Under the pieces are notes generated by a model. The model saw nothing but the letters and a program-made list of their open reading frames with translations. It did not search any database and was not told the DNA's origin. From positions 248,001 through 312,000 of the forward strand of contig CAJNOI010000110.1 of assembly GCA_905250115.1 (NCBI GenBank): DNA of 64,000 nt, read 5' to 3'. Shown in pieces: positions 35,099 to 46,655 of the stretch (position 1 is the stretch's first letter; each line of letters opens with the position of its first letter). Source of the DNA: Adineta steineri (taxonomy: Eukaryota; Rotifera; Eurotatoria; Adinetida; Adinetidae). A program made the position numbers and the translations under genes.

Positions 35099-37873
35099 TT
35101 AAGTAATTTTTGTTCTTGTAAGTTCAATATTTAAACCGCCTTCAGGTGCATTAACAACATCAGCAGCAGCATAACATGATTGTAATGTTGCACGTTCATG
35201 TTCACCTAATATATAATCTAAATTATGATTCATAAAATTAGTCATATCCGCTTCAGCATATCTTCCAAATTCATCTGATTCTTCTCTTAATGTTAATTGT
35301 TGTGCTAAATTTGAAAATCCACATTTTAATGGTGTTTGTAAATTAAAATCATCAGCTGGATCTTTGTTTAAAATACATTTATGAACTAATTTAGCAACAT
35401 CATTTGCATATATTTCAAGCCATGCTAAAATTTCTTCATTTGTATTTTTTGCATTTTTTTCTCGATGAAAATTTTTCGCTAATAATGCAATTTGATCTTT
35501 ATTTGGACGTGGTTGACCAATCATTGTTTGCCATGCAAAATCAAAATCAGTCATATGTAATGATAAAGCTGTATTACGCATAAAATCACGACATGATTTA
35601 CCACAAAGATACATTTCATGAAGATCATCATAATTAATACTTTTTAAACCTTCATAAACACTTAAATAAGTTAGAAAATGTGTTCCACTATGTGCCGATA
35701 TTCTTTCAACTGTAATAGCACGATTATTAAGTAATTTTGGATTATCACCACGTAAACTTCGAACTGTAATCTTGTCTGAATCTGTACCTTGACCACCACC
35801 ACGTTTTGATGGACGTGAACTTAAATTCCCTAGAACAACTGAAACCCACGGTGCATTGGAAAATAATTGATTAAAATTATGATTTCCTGAATCTTTATCA
35901 GTATCATCATCTAATTCTCCCATAAAACTATAATAAGTATCACGCATAACTTGACATGCTTTATGAAAATGAGCAATATTTTTTCTTTCATCATGACCTT
36001 GTGGTGCTCGACGTGGTAAAACATAATGTTCACCATTTGGTTTTAATTCTGTTTGTGCACGTGCATGAAGATTTTGTGCAACTAATGATTCTAATGTATG
36101 TAAACATATTGATATTGGAGAAAATAATATTTGCATTTGATGACCTTGAATTGTTAATAATGATGGTCCAATTGTTTTTGCACCAAAATATCGTGCAGCA
36201 CGACCATTATTATGTGGAACTTCTGTAACACGACCACCACCACGTTGTAATGCTGCACCACCACCACTATAACCATTAACTGTTACATTTTTTAATTCGG
36301 GATATTTTTTTCTAAATTGTTCAGACATTGCATAAACTTTTCCTAATGCTTCTTCTTGTGAAGATTCAGCACCACGACCATTTCTTCGTATTGTATCACT
36401 TTTAGCAATCATTGGAATTAATTTTTGACGATAAGATAAATGTTTTCGATAGATTGGATCATCAATTAATTCATTTATTAAATTTGGTAATTCTTGTAAA
36501 TCTTTAACTGATTCACTTAATGTAACAATATCAATAATTGTACCTTGTTCAGCAACACAATTTCCACTTGCTTTTAATAATAAAAATGAAGCTAAAACAT
36601 TTATAATTGAATGGGTTTCAGCAATAATTAATTTATTAAATGTATCAAGATTATTTTTAATTAATTTTAATCGACCAAATACTCTTCCAGCTGTTTTACT
36701 ACTTTTTGTTAAAATATCTTGATCAGTTGTCATTAATTTTTTAATAATTTCATCATCATTTATCCATTGATTGATCAATTTTTTTTGTTCTTCTAATGAT
36801 AATGATAAGAAATCATCATTTAAATTATTAACTTTAATTAAATGAGAAAATGTTTCCATAATATCAATAGCATTATGACGAATATCAATTTGTGCATAAT
36901 GAAAACCGAATGTTTTGATTTTATAAATCAGATCTTTTGCATTTGGAATATCTTTTAAATCATCAATTAATTCATCTGCATTTTTATAGGAATTATTTTT
37001 TAATTTTTCTTCAATAGATTTTGTTTTATCTGAAGATAATTTTTCAATATCATTTAAATATAATTGTTTAATACGTTGTTTTAATTGTTTAACAGCTTGT
37101 TCTAATGCTTTTATATCAGCATTTTCATTTCCATCTCCATCTCCAGCTGCCCATATTGATGGTTGAATAAGTGGTCTATTAACATCAATCACATTTGAAT
37201 ATGATGGATAATCTTTTAATGATTCAATTAATTGATCTCGTACTTTTGGTGATGTATCATAAATAATATCGAGAATAGCAATTGTTTCTTCAACTTCTTC
37301 TTCAACTGTTTTTTTTCTTCCAGCTAATTCTAAATCTTGAAGTATTTTTAAAAGTCCATGAAATTCTTTGTCTTCATCATCTAAATGTTTATCAAATGGT
37401 AATCCACCTTTAGTTGTATATTGTAATGATGTTGGATTTGTTGGATGCATTGTTAAACTAAATATAGCTAATGCATTTGAATTAAAAAATTCTTTAACTA
37501 TTTCAGGTTCAACATTAGCTTGATCCAATCGAGAAAAAACATAATCAAATCGATCAGCTGTTGCTGTACTATTTTCATTTTCAATTTTTTCATTATAAAT
37601 TTTTGCATTAACAAATTTTCGTACACGACGTTCTAAATCCATAATTTTAGCATAATAATCCAATAATTTTTCTCGTTCAACACTTCCAAATGGATATTCA
37701 TCTAAGATTTTTTGATAAACATCACAACGAGCTTGACGATTTCCATTTGTTGATATATGAAAGATTTTTCGTAAATGATTTGCATGTTTTGGATTTTCTT
37801 TTGCTATTTGTTTGATAAATCTTGATCGAAATTGTTTTTGATCATCAGCTATTTCAATAATTTCGTCTTCCAT
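35099..37873 (-). CDS. Phosphoenolpyruvate-carboxylase-like protein, intronless
   Basis: A single 924-codon frame with no intron. PEP carboxylase makes oxaloacetate from PEP and bicarbonate in bacteria, plants and some archaea; animals normally lack it. Landmarks in order: SLTMHPTNPTS (about residue 140; family TAHPT with the catalytic His); FGFHYAQIDIRHNAID (family DIRQ); IIAETHSIINVLASFLLLK; LSYRQKLIPMIAKSDTIRR; GYSGGGAALQRGGGRV (family GRGG...GRGG, second Arg kept, first replaced); LLTIQGHQMQILFSP (family QGE, Glu to His); LSSRPSKRGGG (family GSRPAKR). The C-terminus ends GGLNIELTRTKIT where the family has a conserved RNTG. Length fits the family (about 880-970). The fold is likely the same; activity is uncertain because several motif residues differ. 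No introns in an intron-rich region suggest acquisition from bacteria. Codon usage matches the AT-rich host, so any transfer is old. Confidence 0.8.
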   Translation of the reverse strand: MEDEIIEIADDQKQFRSRFIKQIAKENPKHANHLRKIFHISTNGNRQARCDVYQKILDEYPFGSVEREKLLDYYAKIMDLERRVRKFVNAKIYNEKIENENSTATADRFDYVFSRLDQANVEPEIVKEFFNSNALAIFSLTMHPTNPTSLQYTTKGGLPFDKHLDDEDKEFHGLLKILQDLELAGRKKTVEEEVEETIAILDIIYDTSPKVRDQLIESLKDYPSYSNVIDVNRPLIQPSIWAAGDGDGNENADIKALEQAVKQLKQRIKQLYLNDIEKLSSDKTKSIEEKLKNNSYKNADELIDDLKDIPNAKDLIYKIKTFGFHYAQIDIRHNAIDIMETFSHLIKVNNLNDDFLSLSLEEQKKLINQWINDDEIIKKLMTTDQDILTKSSKTAGRVFGRLKLIKNNLDTFNKLIIAETHSIINVLASFLLLKASGNCVAEQGTIIDIVTLSESVKDLQELPNLINELIDDPIYRKHLSYRQKLIPMIAKSDTIRRNGRGAESSQEEALGKVYAMSEQFRKKYPELKNVTVNGYSGGGAALQRGGGRVTEVPHNNGRAARYFGAKTIGPSLLTIQGHQMQILFSPISICLHTLESLVAQNLHARAQTELKPNGEHYVLPRRAPQGHDERKNIAHFHKACQVMRDTYYSFMGELDDDTDKDSGNHNFNQLFSNAPWVSVVLGNLSSRPSKRGGGQGTDSDKITVRSLRGDNPKLLNNRAITVERISAHSGTHFLTYLSVYEGLKSINYDDLHEMYLCGKSCRDFMRNTALSLHMTDFDFAWQTMIGQPRPNKDQIALLAKNFHREKNAKNTNEEILAWLEIYANDVAKLVHKCILNKDPADDFNLQTPLKCGFSNLAQQLTLREESDEFGRYAEADMTNFMNHNLDYILGEHERATLQSCYAAADVVNAPEGGLNIELTRTKIT

Positions 37874-37879
37874 GATAAC

Positions 37880-40800
37880 AATAACAAAAAGAAATTCTAT
37901 CTAGAAGAATAATACGAGTTGAATAAGTACACAACACAACTTATATTTATATTATCCATTACTCCTTAAGACATTCATTCTATTGGTGAATTTTATGTAG
38001 CAATCATTATCTACACTTAACTTACATACATTCTTATTTTATTTAATCATGAACAATCTTGATAAACTATACTTTGTTTCTCTTACATGGAAATTCAAAC
38101 ATTATTACAGTCTCATATAACATTGTACTAAGATTATTTTTATAATAAATAAATAGGAAAATATTCTAAAAGAGGGAGCTATATTCTCTCTCTCTCCCTC
38201 TCCCTTTTCTTTTATATACAAAATGTACTAGCTTTTTTAGTTTCTTTTGAAAAAGAAAGAGATGAAAAAGAAACGTATCGTTTTCATGACGTTGTTGTTC
38301 TTCGTTCTTACATTTATTATCGTAGATAAACAAAATAAACCCATAAAAATGTAACAAAAAATAATATATTTTACCTTTTCTAATATATAAAGTAACCTCG
38401 AAACAACATGTGATTCATTATAGTAAACAATACTCTTAAGGTTACAAGGACTAGAAATATAACTGAATAATAATGTAGAAATAAAATATTCCATATCTAA
38501 TTTTTATTTCATGTGCAAAAGAGCGTAATGATATAGTTTTTTAAGTATATTACTTTTATTGAAATATAAAATACAAAAGAATAATTTTCATATAAATATT
38601 TACATTTCAATTGATTATTTCTACAATCTAGCCCTTTAATTCGAAGAATTTTAATAAATTCTATTCGATCTTACACAATGTATTATTTTAAAAATTGATT
38701 ATTATTGTTCTATTTATTTTCTAATTGATTTATGTCATATACTATTATATTCTTTGTGTATATGTCGAGATTTAAAATAATTTTCTTCTCATTATTTATT
38801 AAATTAGAAAGACAATACATTATTATATAATTTTATTATTCAGACTATTCAACAAATTATTTATTATTATTTTTAACCCCAATAGAAAAAGATTGACCTA
38901 GAAATTCTCAATAAAAATAAACATTCATCAAGAGATTTTTAGTTTGATAATGATAAAAAAATATTATTTCTAAAAACAAAAAAGTGACTATGATAGAATT
39001 AGCTTTTATTTATATCGTATTCAAGTTACAACTTCGACAGGATAGATCATCGATGTTCTTTTCGAGAGATTAAAACTATAACACTCACAGATTGTACCCT
39101 TCATATATATACTTTTTCAGTAGTGATATTTACTTCGAGCTTCTTTCAGAATATTACTTCAATGTCGTATCCATGATTATCTCAACACTGTGTTGATAAC
39201 GTTTCAATGTATATAGTCTATCGTTCTTGAGTTTCCCATCGATTATTCTCACTTGCACTTGTCACAAAGGATAGCGATGTTGATATAGCAATGGTACTGA
39301 TCGAGTGTTAGTGGTTAATAGTAAATGAACAGAAAATATGTTTTATTCAGCAAAAATTATAAATTATATATACGATAGTGAATCACATATTTTTGGATAG
39401 TATCTTGAGGGTTATCGAGAGACAGAGGTTACGATAAATATCGAACAATGTAATACGTATAATAAGATGATATTGAGAGAAATTAAGGAAAAAGTCAAGC
39501 ATATATGAAGATTACAACGTGTAAATACTATAGATTCACTTTCCTGAAAAGAATGTCGATGATCTATCTTGCAGTAATTCCAATTTCGTTGATAGTTAAA
39601 TTTGTTGAGATTAGAACTTCGATACGAAATATGCATATTTATGTTATCAAAACAATTCGAACAGTCTCGAAATAAAATGTTTTAAATATATTTTTGTGAC
39701 AGATTCATTAAATCAAAAATATTGATAAAAATTCAAAGTAACATTTGTGATAATGGTCATATGTAAGAGTCTCAATTAGGAATAAGTCTACATTATTATA
39801 ACAAACTTAATCGGAAACATTTTTCTTGTATGCTTGACTTGTCTATTACTTGTAGAAAATGATTATTCTTTAATTGTATATTTAGTTCTCTCTCAATAGT
39901 GTGAATTGTGGTAATACCTATTATAGTAATAATGATGACCGTTATGCTTCACTTGTTCTATACGATCTTCTCTATGTATCGTGACCCCTTCGCTTAGTAT
40001 TAATGTTCTTTTTCTCTCGTTATTCTTTCATATATAATCATTCATTCTACTATTAAAGATGTATTTAATAAGAGACAAAGAATGTACGTGAAAGTATAAA
40101 TAATGTAGACCATTATTACATGCAACGATCTATGCAAGAGTAATGATAAAAATAGTATTACTCGGATAGATTAAATGATTGACTTACTTTTTCAAAGAAT
40201 ATCATTCATTAATCGAAAGATAGTCTTAATCTGAAATGCATCTCATTGTCAATGCTTATTTTATACGTAAGAGAAGAATTTTCTAATCTTTATTTGTTAT
40301 TGACTGCTGAGATAGCTCAATTCGCCATTCTATCCTTGCAAAATGGAACTGTTTCTCAATAAGTAAAAACATTGTACTTTAATAGACATCTTGTTAGTTT
40401 TTTATTGTAATCTTGAAATTAATCTGTTTTCCTACGATATATCAGATAAACAATGAAGAATTAAAATATTTCGATTGATTATCTAAAACAAATGGTTGTA
40501 TTGTGATTACTCAAATGTTGTGATTAAGATTATTAATTATTAAATAGTTCGAATATAATTTGAATATCGTGCTAATTCTTCGAATTAATATTTTATTTCT
40601 TATTTTGTTTTTAATATTTATAGAAATGAATGAATGATTATTCCATTCTGATTTATATAAAAACATCGAAAAACATTTTCTATAGAAATAATGTTTTGTA
40701 TTGTTTAGAATAAAACGATGAAAATGCATTTGAAATAAATAAAGTCATTGTAAACCTTCTTTTTTCTCTTTTTTTTTAAAAGAAAAAAAAACTAATCAAA

Positions 40801-41160
40801 AGCATTTTGTTAAAACTAATGTTATGTATAATGAAAGCAAAATATATTCATATTGTATTTTGTTTTAGGATGAATGATCGCTTCGATAGGTTTTGTCGAG
40901 TCATTTTCTTCTCGTTCTTCTTTTTTTTTTCATTCACTCCTTATATATATATTTTCCTTTCACCTACTACAATTTGCTTTTGATTTGCGAACGTGTGCTC
41001 ATAGTATGTAACTAAGTCGTCCTCTCACCTCGATCACTTTATATATATATTCACATATAAATATATATATATAATTGCAGGTAGTCACCGAACAAATTTA
41101 ATAGTAGAAGAGAGAGAGGGAGAGAGAGCGAAGTGAAGAGAACAAGTTGAAAAAAGAAAA
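37880..41160. other. Long intergenic stretch, no gene recognised
   Basis: AT-rich throughout. 39010-39320 is slightly less AT-rich with no frame. TATATA microsatellites and a GAGAGAGAGGGAGAGAGAG tract at 41030-41130 lie just before the next small gene. The small frames at 38166-38494, 39412-39636 and 40511-40729 lack coding character. Confidence 0.5.
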
Positions 41161-41163
41161 ACT

Positions 41164-41391
41164 ATGTATTACATCGATCAATTCCTATTGCATTCATCTG
41201 CTTCTGAATATGTAAGTTATTAAAATAAATAAATCAATAAGAAAATATTAATAATTATTCTATAGGATTCTACTTTTGATCAATCTGGTAAAAAAATGAA
41301 ATCAGTAAATGTTTGTTTACGTCGATGTGTTATTATTCTCTTTGTTACTTTACTTCTTATTATTTTACATTCAAAACCAATTGATAAATAG
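41164..41391 (+). CDS. Very small single-span membrane protein (about 57 residues)
   Basis: Two exons, 41164-41211 and 41266-41391, with a 54 bp GTAAGT...ATAG intron. They join in frame: MYYIDQFLLHSSASEY, then DSTFDQSGKKMKSVNVCLRR, then a hydrophobic run (CVIILFVTLLLIILH) and SKPIDK before TAG. Basic residues precede the hydrophobic segment, suggesting the N-terminus faces the cytoplasm. The clean splice sites and purine-rich leader support a real gene, although a sequence this short could be chance. The function is unknown. Confidence 0.5.
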
Positions 41392-41399
41392 TCATTTAT

Positions 41400-42690
41400 T
41401 CAAACATTTTCCTTTTTTTTATTCAAAATTATATTTAAATATGTATTAAATTTAATAAATTTAGATAAAAGAATTATTCATTGAAAATCTATTTCGATAG
41501 AATTTTTTATTGTTTTGACAGTTATATAACAGAAAAATGATAAGTGAGTTATAAATATGTAAGTTAAGATATTGAGATAATATTTATATTGAAAGAATAT
41601 ACTCGAAACTTACGTTGACTAATCTGTTAGAAAGAAAACCTTGAAGAGTTATTTTTTTGATTATTAATCAAGGATTTTATCGTTAATATCAAAGAATAAT
41701 TTCGTTAAATTATGCATTGAGAAAAAATATTTTTGTATAAATCAAATATTTTTCTTTTCTTTTTTTTAAATTTAATTAGATCTTTTAAGAAATTGATCAA
41801 TTAGATTTTTTATTGAATAAGAAGAAATCTTTCAAGTATTGAAAAAGACAATATCTCACATTAAATTAATCATTAACCATTTCGAAACAATTTCTTTTGA
41901 CAAATGACATTCATTTAACCATGATAATCGATGTCATTTACAGACAAATGATCTTTCTCATTCTTCTATATATATAAAATAAGATATTGTAAAAGATACA
42001 TCTGTTTTCTTCGAATAAAACAATGTTTAGAAATTTCGCAGATAAATTAAAAATAAAATATTTTCGATTTGAAATTAATCCTAATCAATTCTAATAGATA
42101 GTTACAACGAATTTTTGACATAACAAAATTTTGTATCTAGGTCTTAATTTCGAAAGAAACAGACTTTGAATACAGATGTTTATTTTATCAATGAATGTAA
42201 GTATACACAAAATAATTTGTTTGTCCTATTTTATCTTTTAATACCACTACAAAGTAAAAAATGTAAAGTATTTATCGACGAGATCAAATATTATTTTATA
42301 TTATTCCAGGAAAAACAATTTTTTTTGAATTTTTCGTAGAGAATATTACTTTTCTTTTGTATCAGAGAATTGTTGATAGGACTATTAATCTGTATGTAAG
42401 TGTAAATGAAGGTTGTCAGTTAACACATATATGTTAAAGAATAGGAAAAAGAAAAAGATATGAACAGAAATATGTTGACCGATAGAAAGAAATATTTCCT
42501 TTTCTTTCTCTTCTTTCTTTTTCTTTTTCGTTGGAAAGAGGAGGAATGCCTCTTGAGATTATCAGTCAGCTGAGTACAACTGGCAATTGGAAAAGAAATA
42601 CGAGAGAGAGAAAGACGAACTAGTATTGATAGGTCATTCTCTATCTTTCTTTCTTTGACCTGAAGTATCGTTATAATATTGAATAAAATA
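41400..42690. other. Intergenic stretch, nothing recognised
   Basis: AT-rich. CT/GA-rich tracts at 42490-42640 lie just upstream of the next gene and may belong to its promoter or leader. Confidence 0.45.
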
Positions 42691-42700
42691 CAAAATCTTC

Positions 42701-43315
42701 ATGGGTGGTACTATATCTGATATAGTTAAAGTTGTTGATGATGCTGTGAAACAAATCATCTTACAAATTGATCCATCAATAATTAAAGTTAAAAATACAA
42801 CATTAACAATCCTTGATAATATTGAATCCAAAGTTCATTCAAATAGTTCTCAAGCATTGGCATCATTACGTCGAAATCTTCTTGTTTGGCTTTTTTTAAC
42901 TTTAATATTTACAATACTTATTTTAATTTTATTACGTTATTTAATTGATATATTACATAAATTACAATTTGGTTTATTAACACGTCAATATTCCACATTA
43001 TTTGTTTTAACAATAATTTGTTTTTGGATATTTTTATCATCAATAGTTGGTGTTTTTCTAACAGAAGATATTGATTGGTCAACATTAAAAATAATTATAT
43101 TTAGTTTATTATGTGCATGTATTCTATTACTAATATTAATTTGGTTTCGTTTTGCTTCGATTTATCAACGAAGAATTGGAAATAAATTAAAAATATTTTT
43201 TTGTCATTGGAATTTATTAAATGAAAAAACAGGTCGATTACAACAATCGACAATGACATTACATATGTTAGCAATTAAAAAGAAAACTATTAATGAAGAA
43301 ATTAATCAAATTTAA
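42701..43315 (+). CDS. Three-span membrane protein of unknown function
   Basis: A single exon of 204 residues starting MGGTISDIVKVVDD. Gly at position 2 and Ser at position 6 fit an N-myristoylation signal. An amphipathic N-terminal region (about residues 1-60, with NTT and NSS sequons) precedes three hydrophobic segments at about 63-87, 100-123 and 128-148, then a basic tail (FRFASIYQRRIGNK) and a hydrophilic end. No family recognised. If the N-terminus is myristoylated it must be cytoplasmic, and the sequons would then be unused. The ATG is preceded by a stop-rich leader and there is no sign of further exons. Confidence 0.65.
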   Translation: MGGTISDIVKVVDDAVKQIILQIDPSIIKVKNTTLTILDNIESKVHSNSSQALASLRRNLLVWLFLTLIFTILILILLRYLIDILHKLQFGLLTRQYSTLFVLTIICFWIFLSSIVGVFLTEDIDWSTLKIIIFSLLCACILLLILIWFRFASIYQRRIGNKLKIFFCHWNLLNEKTGRLQQSTMTLHMLAIKKKTINEEINQI

Positions 43316-43319
43316 TTCA

Positions 43320-44165
43320 ATTTTGCTTTTCTTCTCTTCTCTTAACAAATATTCATATTGTCAAAATAAAATTTATCATTATTCCATATTTTCTTCTTTA
43401 CTCTTATACAGTAGGATACTTTCATCAATATTCATTTCATTTCAATATAAAAATATTTGGGAAAGAGATTGAGTATATCATTATCATAAATATTCTTGAA
43501 TAAAAATCAAATCTTTTTCTAATATTTCACAGTTCAGTTTTATAAATCAATGAGATGACATTTATGAAATATATTATTAATTAAAGATCTTATTAATAAA
43601 TGTCAATCTTTTACACTTTAGTCTCATGACCTATATATCTGTGCGCATCATCTCATATTGAACTCTTCGTACCAAATAATTATCTTAACTTTATTATATT
43701 ATGTAGTCTCTGACGAATATTATACTTCGAAGATATTTATCTAGAAATTCATGAAAATAAAAATAAAAAATATTATTTTGTAGGACGAAATGATCAAAAT
43801 AAAATGAATATGAAAGCTAAACTTGTGGTGGTTACTCATTTATTTATAGTAATGTTTTTCAAAGTTAATATATAACAAAGATCCATCTTCTATTATCATT
43901 CTTCGTTGTTAAATATAATAAGATCGATCTAAATCGATTCAATCGTTTTATTCTAACTTAAATAAGAAAAAAACCTATTCAGAGAGAGAGAGAGATGCTA
44001 GTATGATTGATGGAAAAAACATCATTTACTTCCAGTCATATTTGTATATATCGTTTTTAGTGAATTATGACAAAAATGACTGTATAAAAATATGATATTA
44101 ACGTACAAAATCGTTACGAAAAGCACTGTAGATTTAATTGAAAGTACTGATGTTTCTATAATAAT
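43320..44165. other. Intergenic stretch, nothing recognised
   Basis: AT-rich, with an AGAGAGAGAGAG tract near 43982. It lies between a protein gene and the tRNA. Confidence 0.45.
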
Positions 44166-44170
44166 TTCTG

Positions 44171-44242
44171 TCCGCGGTAGTATAGTGGTGAGTATCCCCG
44201 CCTGTCACGCGGGAAACCGGGGTTCGATTCCCCGCCGCGGAG
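44171..44242 (+). tRNA. tRNA-Asp (anticodon GTC)
   Basis: A 72-nt cloverleaf without an intron. The 7-bp acceptor stem TCCGCGG (44171-44177) pairs with CCGCGGA (44235-44241), with G as discriminator. The anticodon stem CCCGC/GCGGG encloses CTGTCAC, giving GTC. The T-arm GGTTCGATTCC carries the B-box and the D-arm TAGTATAGTGG carries the A-box. It is a sharp GC-rich island in AT-rich sequence. Confidence 0.97.
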
Positions 44243-44247
44243 TATTC

Positions 44248-44255
44248 TTTTTTTT
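44248..44255 (+). terminator. Pol III T-run terminator of tRNA-Asp
   Basis: A run of eight T begins six bases after the tRNA end. Confidence 0.85.
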
Positions 44256-44259
44256 CTTC

Positions 44260-44945
44260 TTCTTCTCTTTTTCTTTCTATAGTACCATTAAAAGAAATGC
44301 TGTTAGATGCATTCATTATATGGATTCTTTTAACAGCTCTGCACTCATGCATTAGTTGATTTATATTGCATAATATCGAATAATTGAACATAAATTGAGT
44401 TTGTTTTAGTTATTTTCTTTTTATAGTTTATCTAACAGGATATACTTTGAGCATATGAAAAGTAGTGATAGTAGTTATTTAACTCCTTGTAAAAACTTGT
44501 CGGATAAAAAGAAAAGAATATTCTATTTGATCGTACTTCAACTAATATTAAAATAATCAATTTTCGATCACTATTGAATTGACAAACGAAATACTGAAGT
44601 AATAGTTGATCAGATACTAAAATATGAATATTTAAATGGATGCATTATATCCATCATAAATAGATAATATATGACAATAACATCTGTTTATTTTTTTTCT
44701 ATTGATAGTTTAAGTCAACATATATAAGAAGTCAATGAAGAAATAAATATCAAATTATTTTTCAACTCGTTTCCCAATTGATTTATCAATAGTTAAATGA
44801 GAAATGTATTTCTTAATAATAAATCTAGTGTTGAACTGTAAAGAGGATTTAAGAATGACAGATAAGATATTTTCGTCCTCGTTTATTAATATTTTTTTGA
44901 GAAAAAAATAATGATGAAAAGTAAAATGAATGTCAAAAAAATTGA
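44260..44945. other. Short intergenic stretch, nothing recognised
   Basis: AT-rich; the 84-codon minus frame at 44755-45009 overlaps the last exon of the TraB-domain gene in another frame. Confidence 0.5.
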
Positions 44946-44951
44946 AATAAT

Positions 44952-46462
44952 TTAACGAAGTCGATAACGAGTATATTGCACAACAGCCGCAACAACAGCT
45001 CCAATACATGCTATTTTAAATGATACTGATGCATAATTGCAAACTGAAGAACGACGAATTGGTTCATCATTAATTGTTCTAAAAAAACATGAAAAAATTT
45101 CAAAATAAAAAAGTAATAGTAAAATATTTGTAATTTGTAATTTACAATTTCATTAAATGTTGAACATCATTAATAGGTGGTTGATTCCATTGTTTAATAA
45201 TTCCTTGTACATGACCAATTCCAACAACACCAACAACTGTTGCTGGAACAAAACCAGTTTGATTTGTTTCAATTGGAATTTGTTGTGCACATTTTCTTAA
45301 AGAATATGAAAGATATTGATCACGTTCAGAAACAAAAACACGAGATAATTCAGGATATTCATCACTCATTTCTAATAATAGCTTTTCAAGCATATCATGT
45401 TCCATACATTTTTCAACATCTTCATTTCTAAAAACACAAAAATTATTTTCGAAATAAGAAACAATTGATATACAAACGTTATTTTATCTTTTGATGTTAA
45501 TAAAGACCAAGCTAAACGAATTTTTTTCCATGTTGATAAGGAATTTATTGCACGTTTTAATGTTATACCAACAGGACGATCACCAAGTACTACATTACAA
45601 CCAACAACTTTTTGTGCCTAAATATTATTCAAATTATTTATTTAAATTAAATTAAATTAAATCTTCTAACTTCACGAAAAGCCGTTCGAAATTCTCCACC
45701 TGGTGCCATTCCTAATTGTTTTGTTAAATGAGCTGTCATACTTAATAAAAGTACATGAATTATTCCATGAATAACCCCATTCTAAAAATGAATTTTCAAT
45801 TTATTTTAATAAAAATAAATAAATAAATCGAATCTTACTGCTTTAATAATCGTTCGCATTTTTTGCATATTCATTTCTGATGCTTCTTTCATTAATGTTT
45901 GTTCATCTAATGAAAGGATATTTACCTTAAAAAATATTTATTTTAACAAATAAAATCTTTCAATAAAACAAAACAAAATCCTACTCGACTTTGACACAAT
46001 TCAACCATAACAATATCTGGTTGAGTCATTTGAATTATCTTTAAAAAAATAGATATAAGATTAGATTTAAAAATATATTATTCAACATACTTCTGCTACT
46101 TCACGTTGACTTTTTTCACTTAAAATAGAGAAAAGATAAATAATTTACTTTTGTCAATATGAATAAAAAAAAACTAAATACCTAAAATGTGCTGTTCCAA
46201 CTAGATAAACAGTTCCATTAGTTATATTATCTTTAAGAATTGTTATTGTTTCAGGTAATTCTGTTGATTGAGGATATTTTCGTTTTGGTATTGGTTCAGC
46301 TTTTAAAAAATTATCATAAGTAGTTAATGTTTCTAATGATAAATTGTTAACTTCTTCAACTTCTTCATCTTCTTCTTCTTCATCATCATCTTGTTTGATT
46401 AAATTTTCATCTTTTTCTGATTGAATAATATGTTCTTCTGGAACATATGTTTCCATATCCAT
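44952..46462 (-). CDS. TRABD: TraB-domain protein (TRABD-like)
   Basis: About eight exons. Start MDMETYVPEEH at 46462, then a very acidic stretch (Asp/Glu run near 46380), then the TraB domain. It opens with TVYLVGTAHF (GTAH motif), continues with PDIVMVELCQSR (conserved Glu), GVIHGIIHVLLL, LGDRPVGITLKRA and SDEYPELSRVFVSERDQYLS, and closes with VVGVVGIGHVQGI (G.GH motif). The last exon adds a hydrophobic span (SFKIACIGAVVAAVVQY) and a basic end. Family members include bacterial TraB, metazoan TRABD and TIKI, and plant mitochondrial TraB proteins; the C-terminal anchor suggests a membrane-bound form. All core motifs are present. The ATG lies two bases after an AG that looks like a splice acceptor, so a 5' leader exon or trans-spliced leader is likely. 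Confidence 0.9.
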
Positions 46463-46655
46463 ATCTACAATAATAATAATAAAAAGAAAAAGATTTTTTT
46501 GTTTCAATTACATTTGAAAATAGATTATTTGTTTAGTTTTATTCTTCTATCAAATATATATACAAAAAAAAAGAAGAGAAAGGGAAAAAAGGGAAAGAAA
46601 AAGAAAATATTGTGTAGCACCAACGCAATCGGGATAGAAGTGTCTGTTTGTCTGG

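Noticed and set aside
35956..36228. 90-codon plus-strand frame
   Set aside because: Antisense shadow within the PEP-carboxylase-like coding sequence.
44092..44391. Frames on both strands across 44092-44391
   Set aside because: They read through the tRNA-Asp gene; the GC-rich part is the cloverleaf.
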